Positions 29,412 through 37,909 of a DNA stretch of 43,591 bases are shown in pieces. Position numbers and translations under genes: made by a program. The stretch is taken from positions 1-43,591 of IMG/VR virus record IMGVR_UViG_3300042891_000306. One strand, 5' to 3'. Within the stretch, counting starts at the first letter, position 1. The number at the start of each line of letters is the position of its first letter. The stretch comes from a virus. The notes below the pieces were generated by a model. The model was not told where the DNA came from, searched no databases, and saw only the letters and a program-made list of their open reading frames with translations.

Positions 29412-30974
29412 TTAGAAAATTATGAATGGCATAGGCTCGATGAAATCATCCAGTGTATCACGCATTGCATTATCAAGTGTTGCATCATACGTTTGTAATA
29501 GCATTGCCATACGAACTATTAACACCAAACTCATTACCAAGTCATCTGTTTCACCGGGCTTGGCAGCAAAACTAGAACCATTTGCAACAAATGTTTTTAA
29601 TTCAGATATTAAGTTCTTACTAGCAATAGTCATACGCTTAGTTTCTATTAGATTTTTTAACTTAGAACAAGCTGATATTTTGCTTTTATTTGTAGTATTA
29701 AATCCTTTGCGATAGCGACGGCCGGACCCCATACTCTTAGGTTCATTTAAAAATGTTCCTTTGATATTTTCTTCGCCCATTTCTGCTACTGTTATTAGTG
29801 CCGCTTCGCCTATTGTATTATTTTCCATACTATAGTAAATGTTGTTGACTGGTACTGTTTCTGCCAGATATCGTGTAATCTCACGTAGTATACCAATCTG
29901 TTGTTGTATCGGTGTGCGATTGTGTTGCCATTCGCCGACTTGTATAAAGCTAGGCAATTCAAATATTTGTATTGCAGCTGGATCACCACCGGTACCTAAA
30001 CTTGGGTCTAATGCAACCATATATGTATTTGCTGGAGTTGGTTTTTTATACCAACGGATTTGACCTTGTCGTTCAATTGGGTCAATGCCGTCCATTTCAA
30101 TTAAATGACTTGGATTAATTAATGTTTCGTCCCAGATAATAAACTCACAGTCCATTTCTCTGCGGAATCGTTCATCGCCTAATTGACTACGTTGTTCTTC
30201 AGCCCATTTATCATCTCTGTCAGGGTGCTCACGCCAATAACTACGGAATGATTTAAACCCATTAACTCCTAATTCAGTGGCATTGCCAAATTCATCAATG
30301 CATTTGTTGGCTCCTTTCCATAAAGTAGCAAATTGGTCTTCGTCTGAATTGGGAGTTGATGTGATAATACATTTACCGCCTGTTGCTAGTGTTGGACTAA
30401 TTGAAGTCCAAAATTCTCGACCTATAGTTGCGCGAACGAACGCAAACTCATCGCAGTATAATAATGATATAGAAAGACCACGACCTGTATTTTCAGTAGT
30501 TGTACTCGACATAATACGGCTACCGTTTTCAAAGTCTATACTACCTTTGTTGTAGCTGGTTGCACCTGCACGTATAAAGTCTGGGCATAGTTCATATGCA
30601 TAACGTATACGTGACATAATTTCTTGTGAACCAGTAAATTTGTGTGCGGCAATTAGGATAGTACTATCAGGTACAAACATAGCGTACCATAACAAATAAC
30701 CAGCGGCACTTGTTGACTTGCCTGTTTGTCTAGGCATCAATGATATACTATAACGATAATTGTGATATGTGTGGATTAAACGTTTTTGATAGTCAAACGG
30801 TTCATACAGCATACGTCCTTTAGTAGGATGTTGTATATAAAAATAGTTTGACATAAAATACTCAGGCCCTGAAATAGGGTCAGCACAACGAGCAAACTCT
30901 AAGATTTGCGCTTCAGTAAAGGTTTCTGTTTGGTGCGCACGTTTTACAAGTACGCCTTCAAGTGATTTGGCCAT
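29412..30974 (-). CDS. 17: Terminase large subunit gp17
   Basis: 520 residues. The N-terminal ATPase has Walker A PRQTGKST (81-88), Walker B LLYCDEFAF (171-179) and coupling motif TSTPN (205-209). The C-terminal RNase H-fold nuclease has ALDPS (321-325), SMENN (382-386) and TDDLVMSL near 485. It powers DNA packaging into the prohead and cuts the concatemer. T4 gp17 has 610 residues, so this is a compact version. It follows the 102-residue gene by 13 bases. Confidence 0.95.
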   Translation of the reverse strand: MAKSLEGVLVKRAHQTETFTEAQILEFARCADPISGPEYFMSNYFYIQHPTKGRMLYEPFDYQKRLIHTYHNYRYSISLMPRQTGKSTSAAGYLLWYAMFVPDSTILIAAHKFTGSQEIMSRIRYAYELCPDFIRAGATSYNKGSIDFENGSRIMSSTTTENTGRGLSISLLYCDEFAFVRATIGREFWTSISPTLATGGKCIITSTPNSDEDQFATLWKGANKCIDEFGNATELGVNGFKSFRSYWREHPDRDDKWAEEQRSQLGDERFRREMDCEFIIWDETLINPSHLIEMDGIDPIERQGQIRWYKKPTPANTYMVALDPSLGTGGDPAAIQIFELPSFIQVGEWQHNRTPIQQQIGILREITRYLAETVPVNNIYYSMENNTIGEAALITVAEMGEENIKGTFLNEPKSMGSGRRYRKGFNTTNKSKISACSKLKNLIETKRMTIASKNLISELKTFVANGSSFAAKPGETDDLVMSLVLIVRMAMLLQTYDATLDNAMRDTLDDFIEPMPFIIF

Positions 30975-30987
30975 ACAAATACTTATG

Positions 30988-31296
30988 TTAGAAAGGAGAT
31001 TCGCCTGTTAGATAAGGCTTAGAAAACCATAAACGAAACCACTCAGGTGTTCCGGGCTTTACATTGTGTTGTTGTTGATAATTAATTTTTTCGGCAGCAG
31101 TAATACTACAGTTACTACCTTCGTCGCTAGTTTGACTGGCTGTGTATTCTTGTAATTTAGCTAGGCCGCCTAAACCAGATCCATTTAATCCAGCAAGTGC
31201 TTTCATTTCATGAATTGGATCGGCAGAATCAAGTACTGCATCAGGAATGTTATCCTGAGAATAGTCTTGTGTACGAATGGAATATTGTTTAAACAC
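30988..31296 (-). CDS. Hypothetical protein upstream of terminase, GTG start
   Basis: 102 residues; the start codon is GTG at 31296, inside the end of the preceding gene. The product has IHEMKALAGLNGSG, one of the recurring AGL motifs, and a conserved-looking C-terminus KPGTPEWFRLWFSKPYLTGE. It could be a packaging or head accessory. No family name can be given. Confidence 0.6.
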   Translation of the reverse strand: MFKQYSIRTQDYSQDNIPDAVLDSADPIHEMKALAGLNGSGLGGLAKLQEYTASQTSDEGSNCSITAAEKINYQQQHNVKPGTPEWFRLWFSKPYLTGESPF

Positions 31297-31642
31297 CGTA
31301 TTTGTTTTTCTTTGGCGCGGCTACAGGACTGACTTTGTTTACTTTGCTGGACTCGACACTGTCTTTGCCGCCGTGTGTTTTACGTTTAAGTCCGAACTTC
31401 TTAGCTGCATGAGCAATAATTTCATCATCAGCATCACTGTAGCCTACAGTTACAAAATCACTGCCTGTGCCCGCACGTTGATCAGCATCTACATCAGGAG
31501 CACCTGCTAGCTCAATACCAAAGCGATATGCTAGGTATGGGTTAGCGTTGTTATCTAAATGAGGGAAAGACTGAAGATTAGGAAGAGCATTTTTAGAACC
31601 CTTCCTAACATCACCTTCAGTTACAATCTCGTTAATTTTCAT
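31289..31642 (-). CDS. Putative capsid-targeted small protein, 117 residues
   Basis: N-terminus MKINEIVTE followed by G fits a short capsid-targeting peptide with V-T-E cleavage site. The rest is polar with a Lys-rich C-terminus (KKNKYGV), like T4 internal proteins. Its ATG overlaps the previous stop. Role inferred from N-terminal pattern and its place among head genes. Confidence 0.55.
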   Translation of the reverse strand: MKINEIVTEGDVRKGSKNALPNLQSFPHLDNNANPYLAYRFGIELAGAPDVDADQRAGTGSDFVTVGYSDADDEIIAHAAKKFGLKRKTHGGKDSVESSKVNKVSPVAAPKKNKYGV

Positions 31643-31980
31643 TAGTATTTGCCTGTTAGTGTGGCTATTTGTTTGCGTAGTTGGTCAAGCTCATCTGTAA
31701 GTGCGTCAAGTTTATCACTATTTGCATCAATTGCTAATTCTTCACTATCATTTTCAATTTCTAATTGATCAATGTCTGCTTCTTCTGCATCATTTTCTGC
31801 GCTAAGTGTTTTAATGTCAGCCATGCTATGGTTGTTTGCTTTACGCACCAATGTAGCCAATGCACTAAAATCATCAGTTGCATCAGGATATTTTGCTTTT
31901 GCTACCTTCAGCATGTTTTGTGTTTCTGGATCCATTGTGGATTCAGTAAGTTGCTCAATATATTCGCGCAATGTTTTCAT
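31642..31980 (-). CDS. Putative capsid-targeted acidic coiled-coil protein, 112 residues
   Basis: N-terminus MKTLREYIEQLTE followed by S closely recalls T4 MKTYQEFIAE, the internal-protein targeting peptide. The remainder is a long acidic helix (SAENDAEEADIDQLEIENDS, then LDALTDELDQLRKQ), suggesting a scaffold-like or core coiled coil. Prohead core or internal protein is the best guess. Confidence 0.6.
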   Translation of the reverse strand: MKTLREYIEQLTESTMDPETQNMLKVAKAKYPDATDDFSALATLVRKANNHSMADIKTLSAENDAEEADIDQLEIENDSEELAIDANSDKLDALTDELDQLRKQIATLTGKY

Positions 31981-31981
31981 T

Positions 31982-32287
31982 TTAATATTCGTCGTCTTCT
32001 TCTAGTCTACCACGTAGATCAGTTACAGAACCTGTTTGACTATTACTACGCAAAAATGCTTCAAGCCACGGGCGAGTGTATGCACCAACAACATTACCTA
32101 CTTCTTTAGTAGATTCAAGTTGATTCGCAATTCTAACCGCTTCCGATAATGCTTCCTCGAGTTGATCTATTAGATCAGCCGCGTGGCTAGTGCCTTCATC
32201 ATCCCAAAGTGCTTCTTGGACTGGCTGTTCTAATGAACTACCGTTTTCAACAATCATCGCATATTTTTTTAATAAGTCTGAACTCAT
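31982..32287 (-). CDS. Hypothetical head-region protein, 101 residues
   Basis: Starts MSSDLLKKYAMIVE then N, possibly another I-x-E processing site. Acidic, helical, with an EEDDEY tail. Overlaps the upstream gene by four bases. Function unknown; grouped with the putative capsid-targeted proteins by position and N-terminus. Confidence 0.55.
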   Translation of the reverse strand: MSSDLLKKYAMIVENGSSLEQPVQEALWDDEGTSHAADLIDQLEEALSEAVRIANQLESTKEVGNVVGAYTRPWLEAFLRSNSQTGSVTDLRGRLEEDDEY

Positions 32288-34137
32288 TTTGTTAGACCTT
32301 TTAACAAGCTAGTATATTTGCTCCAGCTAGTATCTTTAGCTTCTGCAACTGCCATCGGATTGTCACCCGGCTGTGCAATTTTGTAAGCACGTTTAGTAGC
32401 ATGTAAATCATTGCCGCTTGGAATAGCTGCATCAATGCCAGCAGTTTGTTCACGTGGGCTGTTTACATATTCTGGATCACGTTCTTCGTCAACTGCATCA
32501 ATCATACCTTGTGCAATAGCTGACTCTGCATCTTGTGGTAATTCAACTGCTTGTATTACTGGTTGTGCTGTAACTTGTTCCATACCAGCTAGTTTACGGA
32601 ATAGATTAAGTGCATCTTCTTGACCGTTAGCAGTAATATTAACGTTAATATCTTCTTTAACTGTGTAACGTTTACCAGCAACTTCAAACTCTTTAGCACC
32701 GCTTGCTTTTGCGGCTGCCAATGCGCCCGAAAATTCATTGCCTTCGCCTATTTCTTTTTCTAACACATAGTTTTTCTCAGGTGGAGGAGCTGGAAAATCA
32801 TCATCATCTTCTTCTAAGAAATCACCAGAATCTTGTAAACTATCGTGTGCAGCTTGGTTAACTAAATCACCATGTGCTTGTTCCAACTGAACTAATTCTT
32901 CGTCACTTAACGGAGTACCATCCATAAATTCAGCATAGGTAATATAAGCATCAGCAAAGTCTGGGCTATCCCAACTGTTAACGCCTTCTACTTCAATTGA
33001 TCCAACATTAATTTCTTTGCCGTTTACATCAACACCTTGCGCTTCATCAATCATATCAATTGATCTTTCTAATCCCATAGCTTGCTCACGTGTAGGTGCT
33101 GACAATCCTGCTAGTTGTGCAATTTCATCTAATTCCGATACACCACCTAAGTGACTGTTCATTGGTGCACCGCATTCTGCTAGTTCCTTACAGCAATGAG
33201 CGTATGATGTAGCAACATCGCTTAAGAAGTCCTGATCCATTGCTAGAATGTTTCTAGCACGATTAACATCAAGCCCTTGTGCTACCATTTCTTTACGAAC
33301 AGCCATTTTAAAATCACCAGTTGATGTGTCTAGTGTAGAATCCTTTTCAGCCAATGCTTTACCTACTTTTTCATAGAAGTAATCTGTTTCTTCCATTACA
33401 CGGCTTTCTTTAATTTTAGCAAGTTTGGCTTTTTTCATTTCTGCTTTATTATTAGCAATCTTGTCACCAAATTTGATGCTTTCTTCTAATTCAGACTCTG
33501 GCTCATCTTGATATTTTGCTCGGTGGATGCGTACATTAGGCTCGGCATCTTTACCACTAAACCAATCATCTTTTGCTGCTTTACGATCTTCAATATCTTG
33601 TAAACGACGGCGTTTTTCTGCGGCAGCTTGTTTAGCTGTTGCTGGTTTAACCGCTGTATCTGTATCCGGGTCAGCAAATTGATAACTATCTAAGTCAGTT
33701 AAATCGTCCATTCCTTCTTTAATTTTTAATTTGCTAGTTAGGTCATTTGCGTCGCCACCGAACATATCGTTAAACGCACCTTTGGCATTGTTTTTATCTT
33801 TAACTGCTTTCTTAGGTGGTTGATTAAAAGATGAGGAGTGACGTACACCGTATTCATCGTAGTCGTCGCTACTAAAAGGTTCAGCTTTTTTTTCCTTAAC
33901 AGCTTGCTTCATTGGCTCTTTCTTGTTGCCATCTTTGTCAACATCTAAAAAATCTGGTTTAGCTTCAGCTTCTTTAAAAGTTTGATATTTTGCTTCTAAA
34001 GCCTTAACTGCTTCGGTAATACTACCACGTGCATCCACGCTTTCGTAGACTGTAGTAGCTTCTGTATCTGGCGTTAATGCAGCATTATCAGTGATGCCCT
34101 TTAATTTGCCTAAGATGTTGTAGATGTTGTTGCTCAT
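32284..34137 (-). CDS. Large acidic head-region protein with EF-hand-like loop
   Basis: 617 residues from the ATG at 34137, set by AAAGGA ten bases upstream; the longer frame would start inside the previous gene. KPDFLDVDKDGNKKEPM carries an EF-hand-like D-x-D-x-D-G loop that may bind calcium. Two AGL motifs (LDEIAQLAGLSAP and LNLFRKLAGMEQV) recur in neighbours. Pro/acid stretches (LEEDDDDFPAPPPEK) suggest flexible linkers. No enzyme motif is visible; a multi-domain virion, core or scaffold protein is likely. Confidence 0.55.
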   Translation of the reverse strand: MSNNIYNILGKLKGITDNAALTPDTEATTVYESVDARGSITEAVKALEAKYQTFKEAEAKPDFLDVDKDGNKKEPMKQAVKEKKAEPFSSDDYDEYGVRHSSSFNQPPKKAVKDKNNAKGAFNDMFGGDANDLTSKLKIKEGMDDLTDLDSYQFADPDTDTAVKPATAKQAAAEKRRRLQDIEDRKAAKDDWFSGKDAEPNVRIHRAKYQDEPESELEESIKFGDKIANNKAEMKKAKLAKIKESRVMEETDYFYEKVGKALAEKDSTLDTSTGDFKMAVRKEMVAQGLDVNRARNILAMDQDFLSDVATSYAHCCKELAECGAPMNSHLGGVSELDEIAQLAGLSAPTREQAMGLERSIDMIDEAQGVDVNGKEINVGSIEVEGVNSWDSPDFADAYITYAEFMDGTPLSDEELVQLEQAHGDLVNQAAHDSLQDSGDFLEEDDDDFPAPPPEKNYVLEKEIGEGNEFSGALAAAKASGAKEFEVAGKRYTVKEDINVNITANGQEDALNLFRKLAGMEQVTAQPVIQAVELPQDAESAIAQGMIDAVDEERDPEYVNSPREQTAGIDAAIPSGNDLHATKRAYKIAQPGDNPMAVAEAKDTSWSKYTSLLKGLTK

Positions 34138-34141
34138 TTTA

Positions 34142-34747
34142 TTATTTTCCTTTAACTGGGCTTGGTATTTTATTTTGTACTGAGCCCACTGGGCTTTGTG
34201 TTCCTTGTGGTAAATCATTTGTTGTTTTACCGTCTGCTGGTTCATTACCGGCAATTTCAAACTTAACTTTATTTAATTCTTTAAGAAAACTACCTTGGCT
34301 GTATGCTTTACTAGCTTCTTCGCCGCAGGCACATTCATCGTGTGAGTATTCTTTATCCAATACTGCTTCACCTTTTTTAAATTCACGCACATCATTGCCT
34401 TCTAAATCCCAACGACGTTGTTCTTCTGGGTGATTTGGACTTACTACAACAATGTTTGCTTGAGAAATGCCAGCACGCTCACTAATAATAGCACGTAACT
34501 GTGCTTCATTTACTGGATATGTAAGCACAACGTCCATTAGATAAATTTGACAATTTGCCATACTTGGAAAATCGATGTCGCTAGATTTAATTGGTAAGCG
34601 TTTAGCTTTACTAAGACTTTCTAATCCATAAGCATCAAGTGCTGCTTCTAATGCCGCCAATTTTTCTGCTGGATCAATGTTAGCAATCTTAATGCGAAAC
34701 TCATAAGTCTTGTGACTTTCAGTTAAATGTTGTAGAAAATTCTTCAT
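34142..34747 (-). CDS. Putative capsid-targeted protein, 201 residues
   Basis: N-terminus MKNFLQHLTE followed by S fits the targeting/cleavage pattern. The following domain (YEFRIKIANIDPAEKLAALE ... IYLMDVVLTYPVNEAQLRAI) has a ferredoxin-like beta-alpha-beta layout. The C-terminus is Pro/Lys-rich and disordered. AAGGAT precedes the ATG and AATAAATA (34769-34776) is 21 bases upstream. Function unknown. Confidence 0.6.
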   Translation of the reverse strand: MKNFLQHLTESHKTYEFRIKIANIDPAEKLAALEAALDAYGLESLSKAKRLPIKSSDIDFPSMANCQIYLMDVVLTYPVNEAQLRAIISERAGISQANIVVVSPNHPEEQRRWDLEGNDVREFKKGEAVLDKEYSHDECACGEEASKAYSQGSFLKELNKVKFEIAGNEPADGKTTNDLPQGTQSPVGSVQNKIPSPVKGK

Positions 34748-34768
34748 AGTTTTATATATCCTTACAGT

Positions 34769-34776
34769 TATTTATT
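34769..34776 (-). promoter_or_regulatory. Late-promoter-like motif AATAAATA
   Basis: Minus strand AATAAATA 21 bases before the ATG of the 201-residue gene, in the only spacer (34748-34789) of this head-gene block. Confidence 0.5.
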
Positions 34777-34789
34777 CAAAATTGCTGTT

Positions 34790-35296
34790 TTAATCTGGCT
34801 TGCTTTTGCCTAATATCTGTGCTAACAGTGCGTTTCTATCAAGTACTACACCACCGCTACCATCTACAGCATCAAGCAATTTATCGCCGTCTGTCTTGCT
34901 GGCATCTTTGGCCGCTTGCTGATCTAAACGCATTTTTTTAAGTTGTAGGTCAATTGTACGTATCTTTCTATCAATTTTAGCCTGTTTAGCTGTAATGGCA
35001 TGACCTAGTAATGTACCTGCTGTAGCCAATATGTGTCCGCTAAAACGTGCTTCTACATTCATACCCAAATCCATTAGGTCTTGAAACTTATCTTTGGCTA
35101 GATCACTTAATTCATCTAGTTCTTTATCAGTTACATCTAAATCGTTAACGTGTGGTAGTGCTGCATCAATCTTATCAATAGTAAGATCCATTTCTTCAAT
35201 AAGAGCTCTATTTTCTTCGATTGTGGTGTTTGCGTCTTCTACTGTAGATTCTTCAGTAGGAGCAAGATTAAATAATTCTTGTAGTTTTTGTGTCAT
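34790..35296 (-). CDS. 16: Terminase small subunit gp16-like
   Basis: 168 residues, all helical: an acidic N-terminal part, then RFSGHILATAGTLLGHAITA and KIDRKIRTIDLQLKKMRLDQ, matching the central paired-helix region of T4 gp16 (164 residues), which forms rings that regulate packaging. The length and the position next to gp4 and before gp17 agree. TATAAATA (35304-35311) lies seven bases before the ATG, with no ribosome site. Similarity is weak by sequence. Confidence 0.6.
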   Translation of the reverse strand: MTQKLQELFNLAPTEESTVEDANTTIEENRALIEEMDLTIDKIDAALPHVNDLDVTDKELDELSDLAKDKFQDLMDLGMNVEARFSGHILATAGTLLGHAITAKQAKIDRKIRTIDLQLKKMRLDQQAAKDASKTDGDKLLDAVDGSGGVVLDRNALLAQILGKSKPD

Positions 35297-35303
35297 AGTA
35301 AAC

Positions 35304-35311
35304 TATTTATA
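35304..35311 (-). promoter_or_regulatory. Exact T4 late-type motif TATAAATA next to a start codon
   Basis: Within the palindromic stretch AAACTAT-AA-ATAGTTT, seven bases from the gp16-like ATG at 35296. A late transcript starting about six bases downstream would be nearly leaderless. Confidence 0.5.
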
Positions 35312-35313
35312 GT

Positions 35314-35745
35314 TTAACGTTTGGTGTTTTTAAAAATATCAAATTCTGATACTACTCTAAACCGCATACCGTGTGATTTTGCCCATTGATCTGCCATAGC
35401 CCATTTAGCTAGGTTAATTGCCACTGACAGTTTATCACGATAACTTTTAGCCGCTTCCATAGTTGTTTCTTTGCTGGGTTTAATTTCAATAAGTTCTGTA
35501 TGACGTTGTTGGTTTGCATCTAAGTAGACTACAAGGAAATCTGGAATATACACAGTGTTCTTACCAGTTACAGGATTACGATAAGGAATAGTAATTGCTT
35601 CACTTGCCCAGTTAATTATAGATGGGTTGTTATCGCAAAATGACATAAACGTGAATTCCCAACTGGATCTGTATGTTGGTATACGTTTACCAATATACTT
35701 CTCAGTATTTTTAATCTGGTATTTGCCGTTTGCGTATTTTGCCAT
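35314..35745 (-). CDS. 4: Head completion protein gp4
   Basis: 143 residues. YRSSWEFTFMSFCDNNPSII (25-44) and WASEAITIPY followed by YIPDFLVVY and ELIEIKPSKE align with T4 gp4, including the PD-(D/E)XK-like D and E-x-K. The family caps filled heads before tail joining and shows a nuclease-like fold. The ATG overlaps the previous gene stop by one base. Confidence 0.88.
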   Translation of the reverse strand: MAKYANGKYQIKNTEKYIGKRIPTYRSSWEFTFMSFCDNNPSIINWASEAITIPYRNPVTGKNTVYIPDFLVVYLDANQQRHTELIEIKPSKETTMEAAKSYRDKLSVAINLAKWAMADQWAKSHGMRFRVVSEFDIFKNTKR

Positions 35746-36110
35746 TATGCAAGGATAGATCGTGCTATATATTTGTTTAGTTGCGGGCTATTGCTAAGTC
35801 CTAACAGACTTGTGTTTACTCTATTTAAATTAAGAAACATTGTCAAGTATGCATTAAGTTCATTTTTATTTAATTTACGAAATTCGTCAAGTATTGTTAT
35901 TGGATCTATACCCTGAGTTTGCGCTGTATATATTACTGATGCAGCTAATGCTGTGCCGCTTTCTTTATTACCTGTTACAGTTTGAAAATATCCAACAATT
36001 GCATCATCAACATTTTGACCAATTGTATAATTAGGTTTAAAAAAATTATTAAAATAGGTTGTTGTACTATTTGTATTAATATTAAGTGGTAAATTTCCGG
36101 TTACTGACAT
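35745..36110 (-). CDS. Conserved virion-assembly-region protein, 121 residues
   Basis: Begins MSVTGNLPLNINTNSTTTYF; NNFFKPNYTIGQNVDDAIVG is followed by helices (ITILDEFRKLNKNELNAYLT). Placed between the tube initiator and gp4 in T4-like late order, so a baseplate, tail or head-completion part is likely. No T4 counterpart is recognised. Confidence 0.6.
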   Translation of the reverse strand: MSVTGNLPLNINTNSTTTYFNNFFKPNYTIGQNVDDAIVGYFQTVTGNKESGTALAASVIYTAQTQGIDPITILDEFRKLNKNELNAYLTMFLNLNRVNTSLLGLSNSPQLNKYIARSILA

Positions 36111-36119
36111 ATTATTTCC

Positions 36120-37166
36120 TTAGTTCATATTTCCAGAAGATTTTTTAACACCAACTAATCCTGGAATAGATGTTGCTGCTTTAGATATACCTGCTTGTAC
36201 ACTAGATATAGTTGGTACAAATATTGTACTCTGTGTATTTTGTCCGCGTAATATATTTGTTGCAGTTTGTTTAAGTTCAGCAGTTGCTGCAGATTTAATA
36301 TCTGTATTTTTAATATTTCTACCTGTGCGCAATGCACCTAATGCAGCGGCACCAAAGTTACCTGCGGCTAAGTTAGTTAATACATCACCTGCACCTTGAA
36401 CTATGCCGCCCTGTCCAAATACACTATTAGTGCCGCCACCTAAACTTGTTAGTGGACTAGCTGTTTTATCATAATGTAGTTGTGCAAATCCTTGTACTTT
36501 ACCGCTAGCAACTGGACCTGATTCATAATGTATTGCTTCGTATGCCACTGTCATACTATGTTCCATCGGGCTGTAATCACCAGCTGTATGCTGTCCGTGA
36601 GCAAAACTTTGTATCGTTGGATTTATTAAAATATAACTGCTAAACGATTTTTGATGTAGGCTATAAATTCGAATAGCTGTAATATAATTAGGAGCCCCAG
36701 TACCATTAGCTAGTGGACTAAATCCCCAGTTTTGCGAAGTACGTTTTTTATATTTAGATTCTTGTTTATATACTTGTTCTTGTTGTTCCCAGTCTCTGTA
36801 ATAATACTGATAGTAGCTTTGCCAAAAATCACGTACTACGTTAGAACTATCATCATGGAATGTAAGGCTAACTGGATCATAATTAATTCTTTCTTGATGA
36901 ATAATTTTTCTGTTATAGGCATTTAACACTTTATTTTGTACAGTGAATTTAGGCAATGTAACTGTTTTTGCCATCATGCCTATTTCGGTATTATCGCCAG
37001 GTTTTATATTTGGGTTAATATCAATGAACACATGGAACATTGTTCCAATTTTAGGACTAAGTCTGTATAAGCCGTCAACAAAAGTCTTAGAGGCATGCTG
37101 CCAGTCTTTTATATTGTCGCCTGTGCCTAATTGTGTTAATAATTGGTTAAAGAATCCAGATGCCAT
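36120..37166 (-). CDS. Baseplate tail-tube initiator-like protein (gp54/gp48 type)
   Basis: 348 residues. MMAKTVTLPKFTVQNKVLNA (about 64-83), RINYDPVSLTFHDDSSNVV and a later SMTVAYEAIHYE strand reproduce the tail-tube fold seen in T4 gp54, gp48 and gp19 (KMPENRLSYETDWNYN and DPLVISFRMD in gp54). Such proteins sit at the baseplate and start tube growth. The C-terminal Gly/Ala/Ser-rich stretch may be flexible. It has its own late motif after a terminator. Confidence 0.7.
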   Translation of the reverse strand: MASGFFNQLLTQLGTGDNIKDWQHASKTFVDGLYRLSPKIGTMFHVFIDINPNIKPGDNTEIGMMAKTVTLPKFTVQNKVLNAYNRKIIHQERINYDPVSLTFHDDSSNVVRDFWQSYYQYYYRDWEQQEQVYKQESKYKKRTSQNWGFSPLANGTGAPNYITAIRIYSLHQKSFSSYILINPTIQSFAHGQHTAGDYSPMEHSMTVAYEAIHYESGPVASGKVQGFAQLHYDKTASPLTSLGGGTNSVFGQGGIVQGAGDVLTNLAAGNFGAAALGALRTGRNIKNTDIKSAATAELKQTATNILRGQNTQSTIFVPTISSVQAGISKAATSIPGLVGVKKSSGNMN

Positions 37167-37185
37167 TTTTGCTATCCATTTATAT

Positions 37186-37193
37186 TATTTATC
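37186..37193 (-). promoter_or_regulatory. Late-promoter-like motif GATAAATA
   Basis: Minus strand GATAAATA between a terminator (37196-37226) and the tube-initiator ATG at 37166; leader about 14 bases. Confidence 0.6.
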
Positions 37194-37195
37194 GC

Positions 37196-37226
37196 CAAAA
37201 AAAAGCCCGGTAATAACCAGGCTTTT
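37196..37226 (-). terminator. Intrinsic terminator after tail tube gene
   Basis: Minus strand AAAAGCCTGG-TTATTA-CCGGGCTTTTTTTT, stem with one G-U pair and eight Ts. It lies 22 bases past the gp19 stop. Confidence 0.92.
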
Positions 37227-37247
37227 AAGTTGTTTCATTTACGGGTA

Positions 37248-37865
37248 TTAACCAGTAATTGTGCTACCTAATGTTCTTGCTACAACACTACCAACACCTG
37301 TACCAACCGGAGTTTGGATAGCATTATCGTAACGGATTGTTAATGCAATTGTCATTGGATCATTTGTACCGTAGTTAGAATCGCCATAGTCTGCACTTGA
37401 CAAGTAGCAACCATACATTTCCCATGATTCAAGAATTGTTGGCTCGCTTGCACCGTTGCCGCCGTCTAAGGCTTCCCAACGTGTAACAAATTTATAGTCA
37501 ATACCACTAGAAGCACTAGCTTGTTCCATAAAGTCGAATTGTTTTTGTAGTTGTTCACCAACACGTTTGCTAACTTCACCAGACGCATCATCACGTAGTG
37601 TGCAAGTAACTGCGGTCCACGTTGGTTTGCCTGCTAGATAGACTTTACTGTTGTACACTGGAATTAAAATTTCTTCAAATTCTAATGACGGACGTTTAAA
37701 ATCCATAACTTGTTTAGTTAACTCAGTACTTGGTTGACTAACACCAAAGTTTTCAAATGTTACGCGAAAGCGGAACTTTAATTTAGGCATTAACAAACCT
37801 TGTGCGCTGGCGCTTTGGTTTGTACTTAGCGGTACGGTAAACTTGCTTAATGATGATGTTGCCAT
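37248..37865 (-). CDS. 19: Tail tube protein gp19
   Basis: 205 residues. LMPKLKFRFRVTFENFG (25-41) is the signature start of the tube fold; KRPSLEFEEILIPVYNSKVY and MTIALTIRYDNAIQ follow. Rings of this protein stack inside the sheath. Length is slightly above the T4 protein (163). AAAGGA precedes the ATG and GCTAAATA (37884-37891) lies upstream. Confidence 0.88.
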   Translation of the reverse strand: MATSSLSKFTVPLSTNQSASAQGLLMPKLKFRFRVTFENFGVSQPSTELTKQVMDFKRPSLEFEEILIPVYNSKVYLAGKPTWTAVTCTLRDDASGEVSKRVGEQLQKQFDFMEQASASSGIDYKFVTRWEALDGGNGASEPTILESWEMYGCYLSSADYGDSNYGTNDPMTIALTIRYDNAIQTPVGTGVGSVVARTLGSTITG

Positions 37866-37883
37866 CTTAGTATTCCTTTTATA

Positions 37884-37891
37884 TATTTAGC
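37884..37891 (-). promoter_or_regulatory. Late-promoter-like motif GCTAAATA for gp19
   Basis: Minus strand GCTAAATA, 18 bases before the gp19 ATG; the same variant precedes gp13. Confidence 0.45.
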
Positions 37892-37909
37892 TATTTCTTT
37901 GTCTATAAC

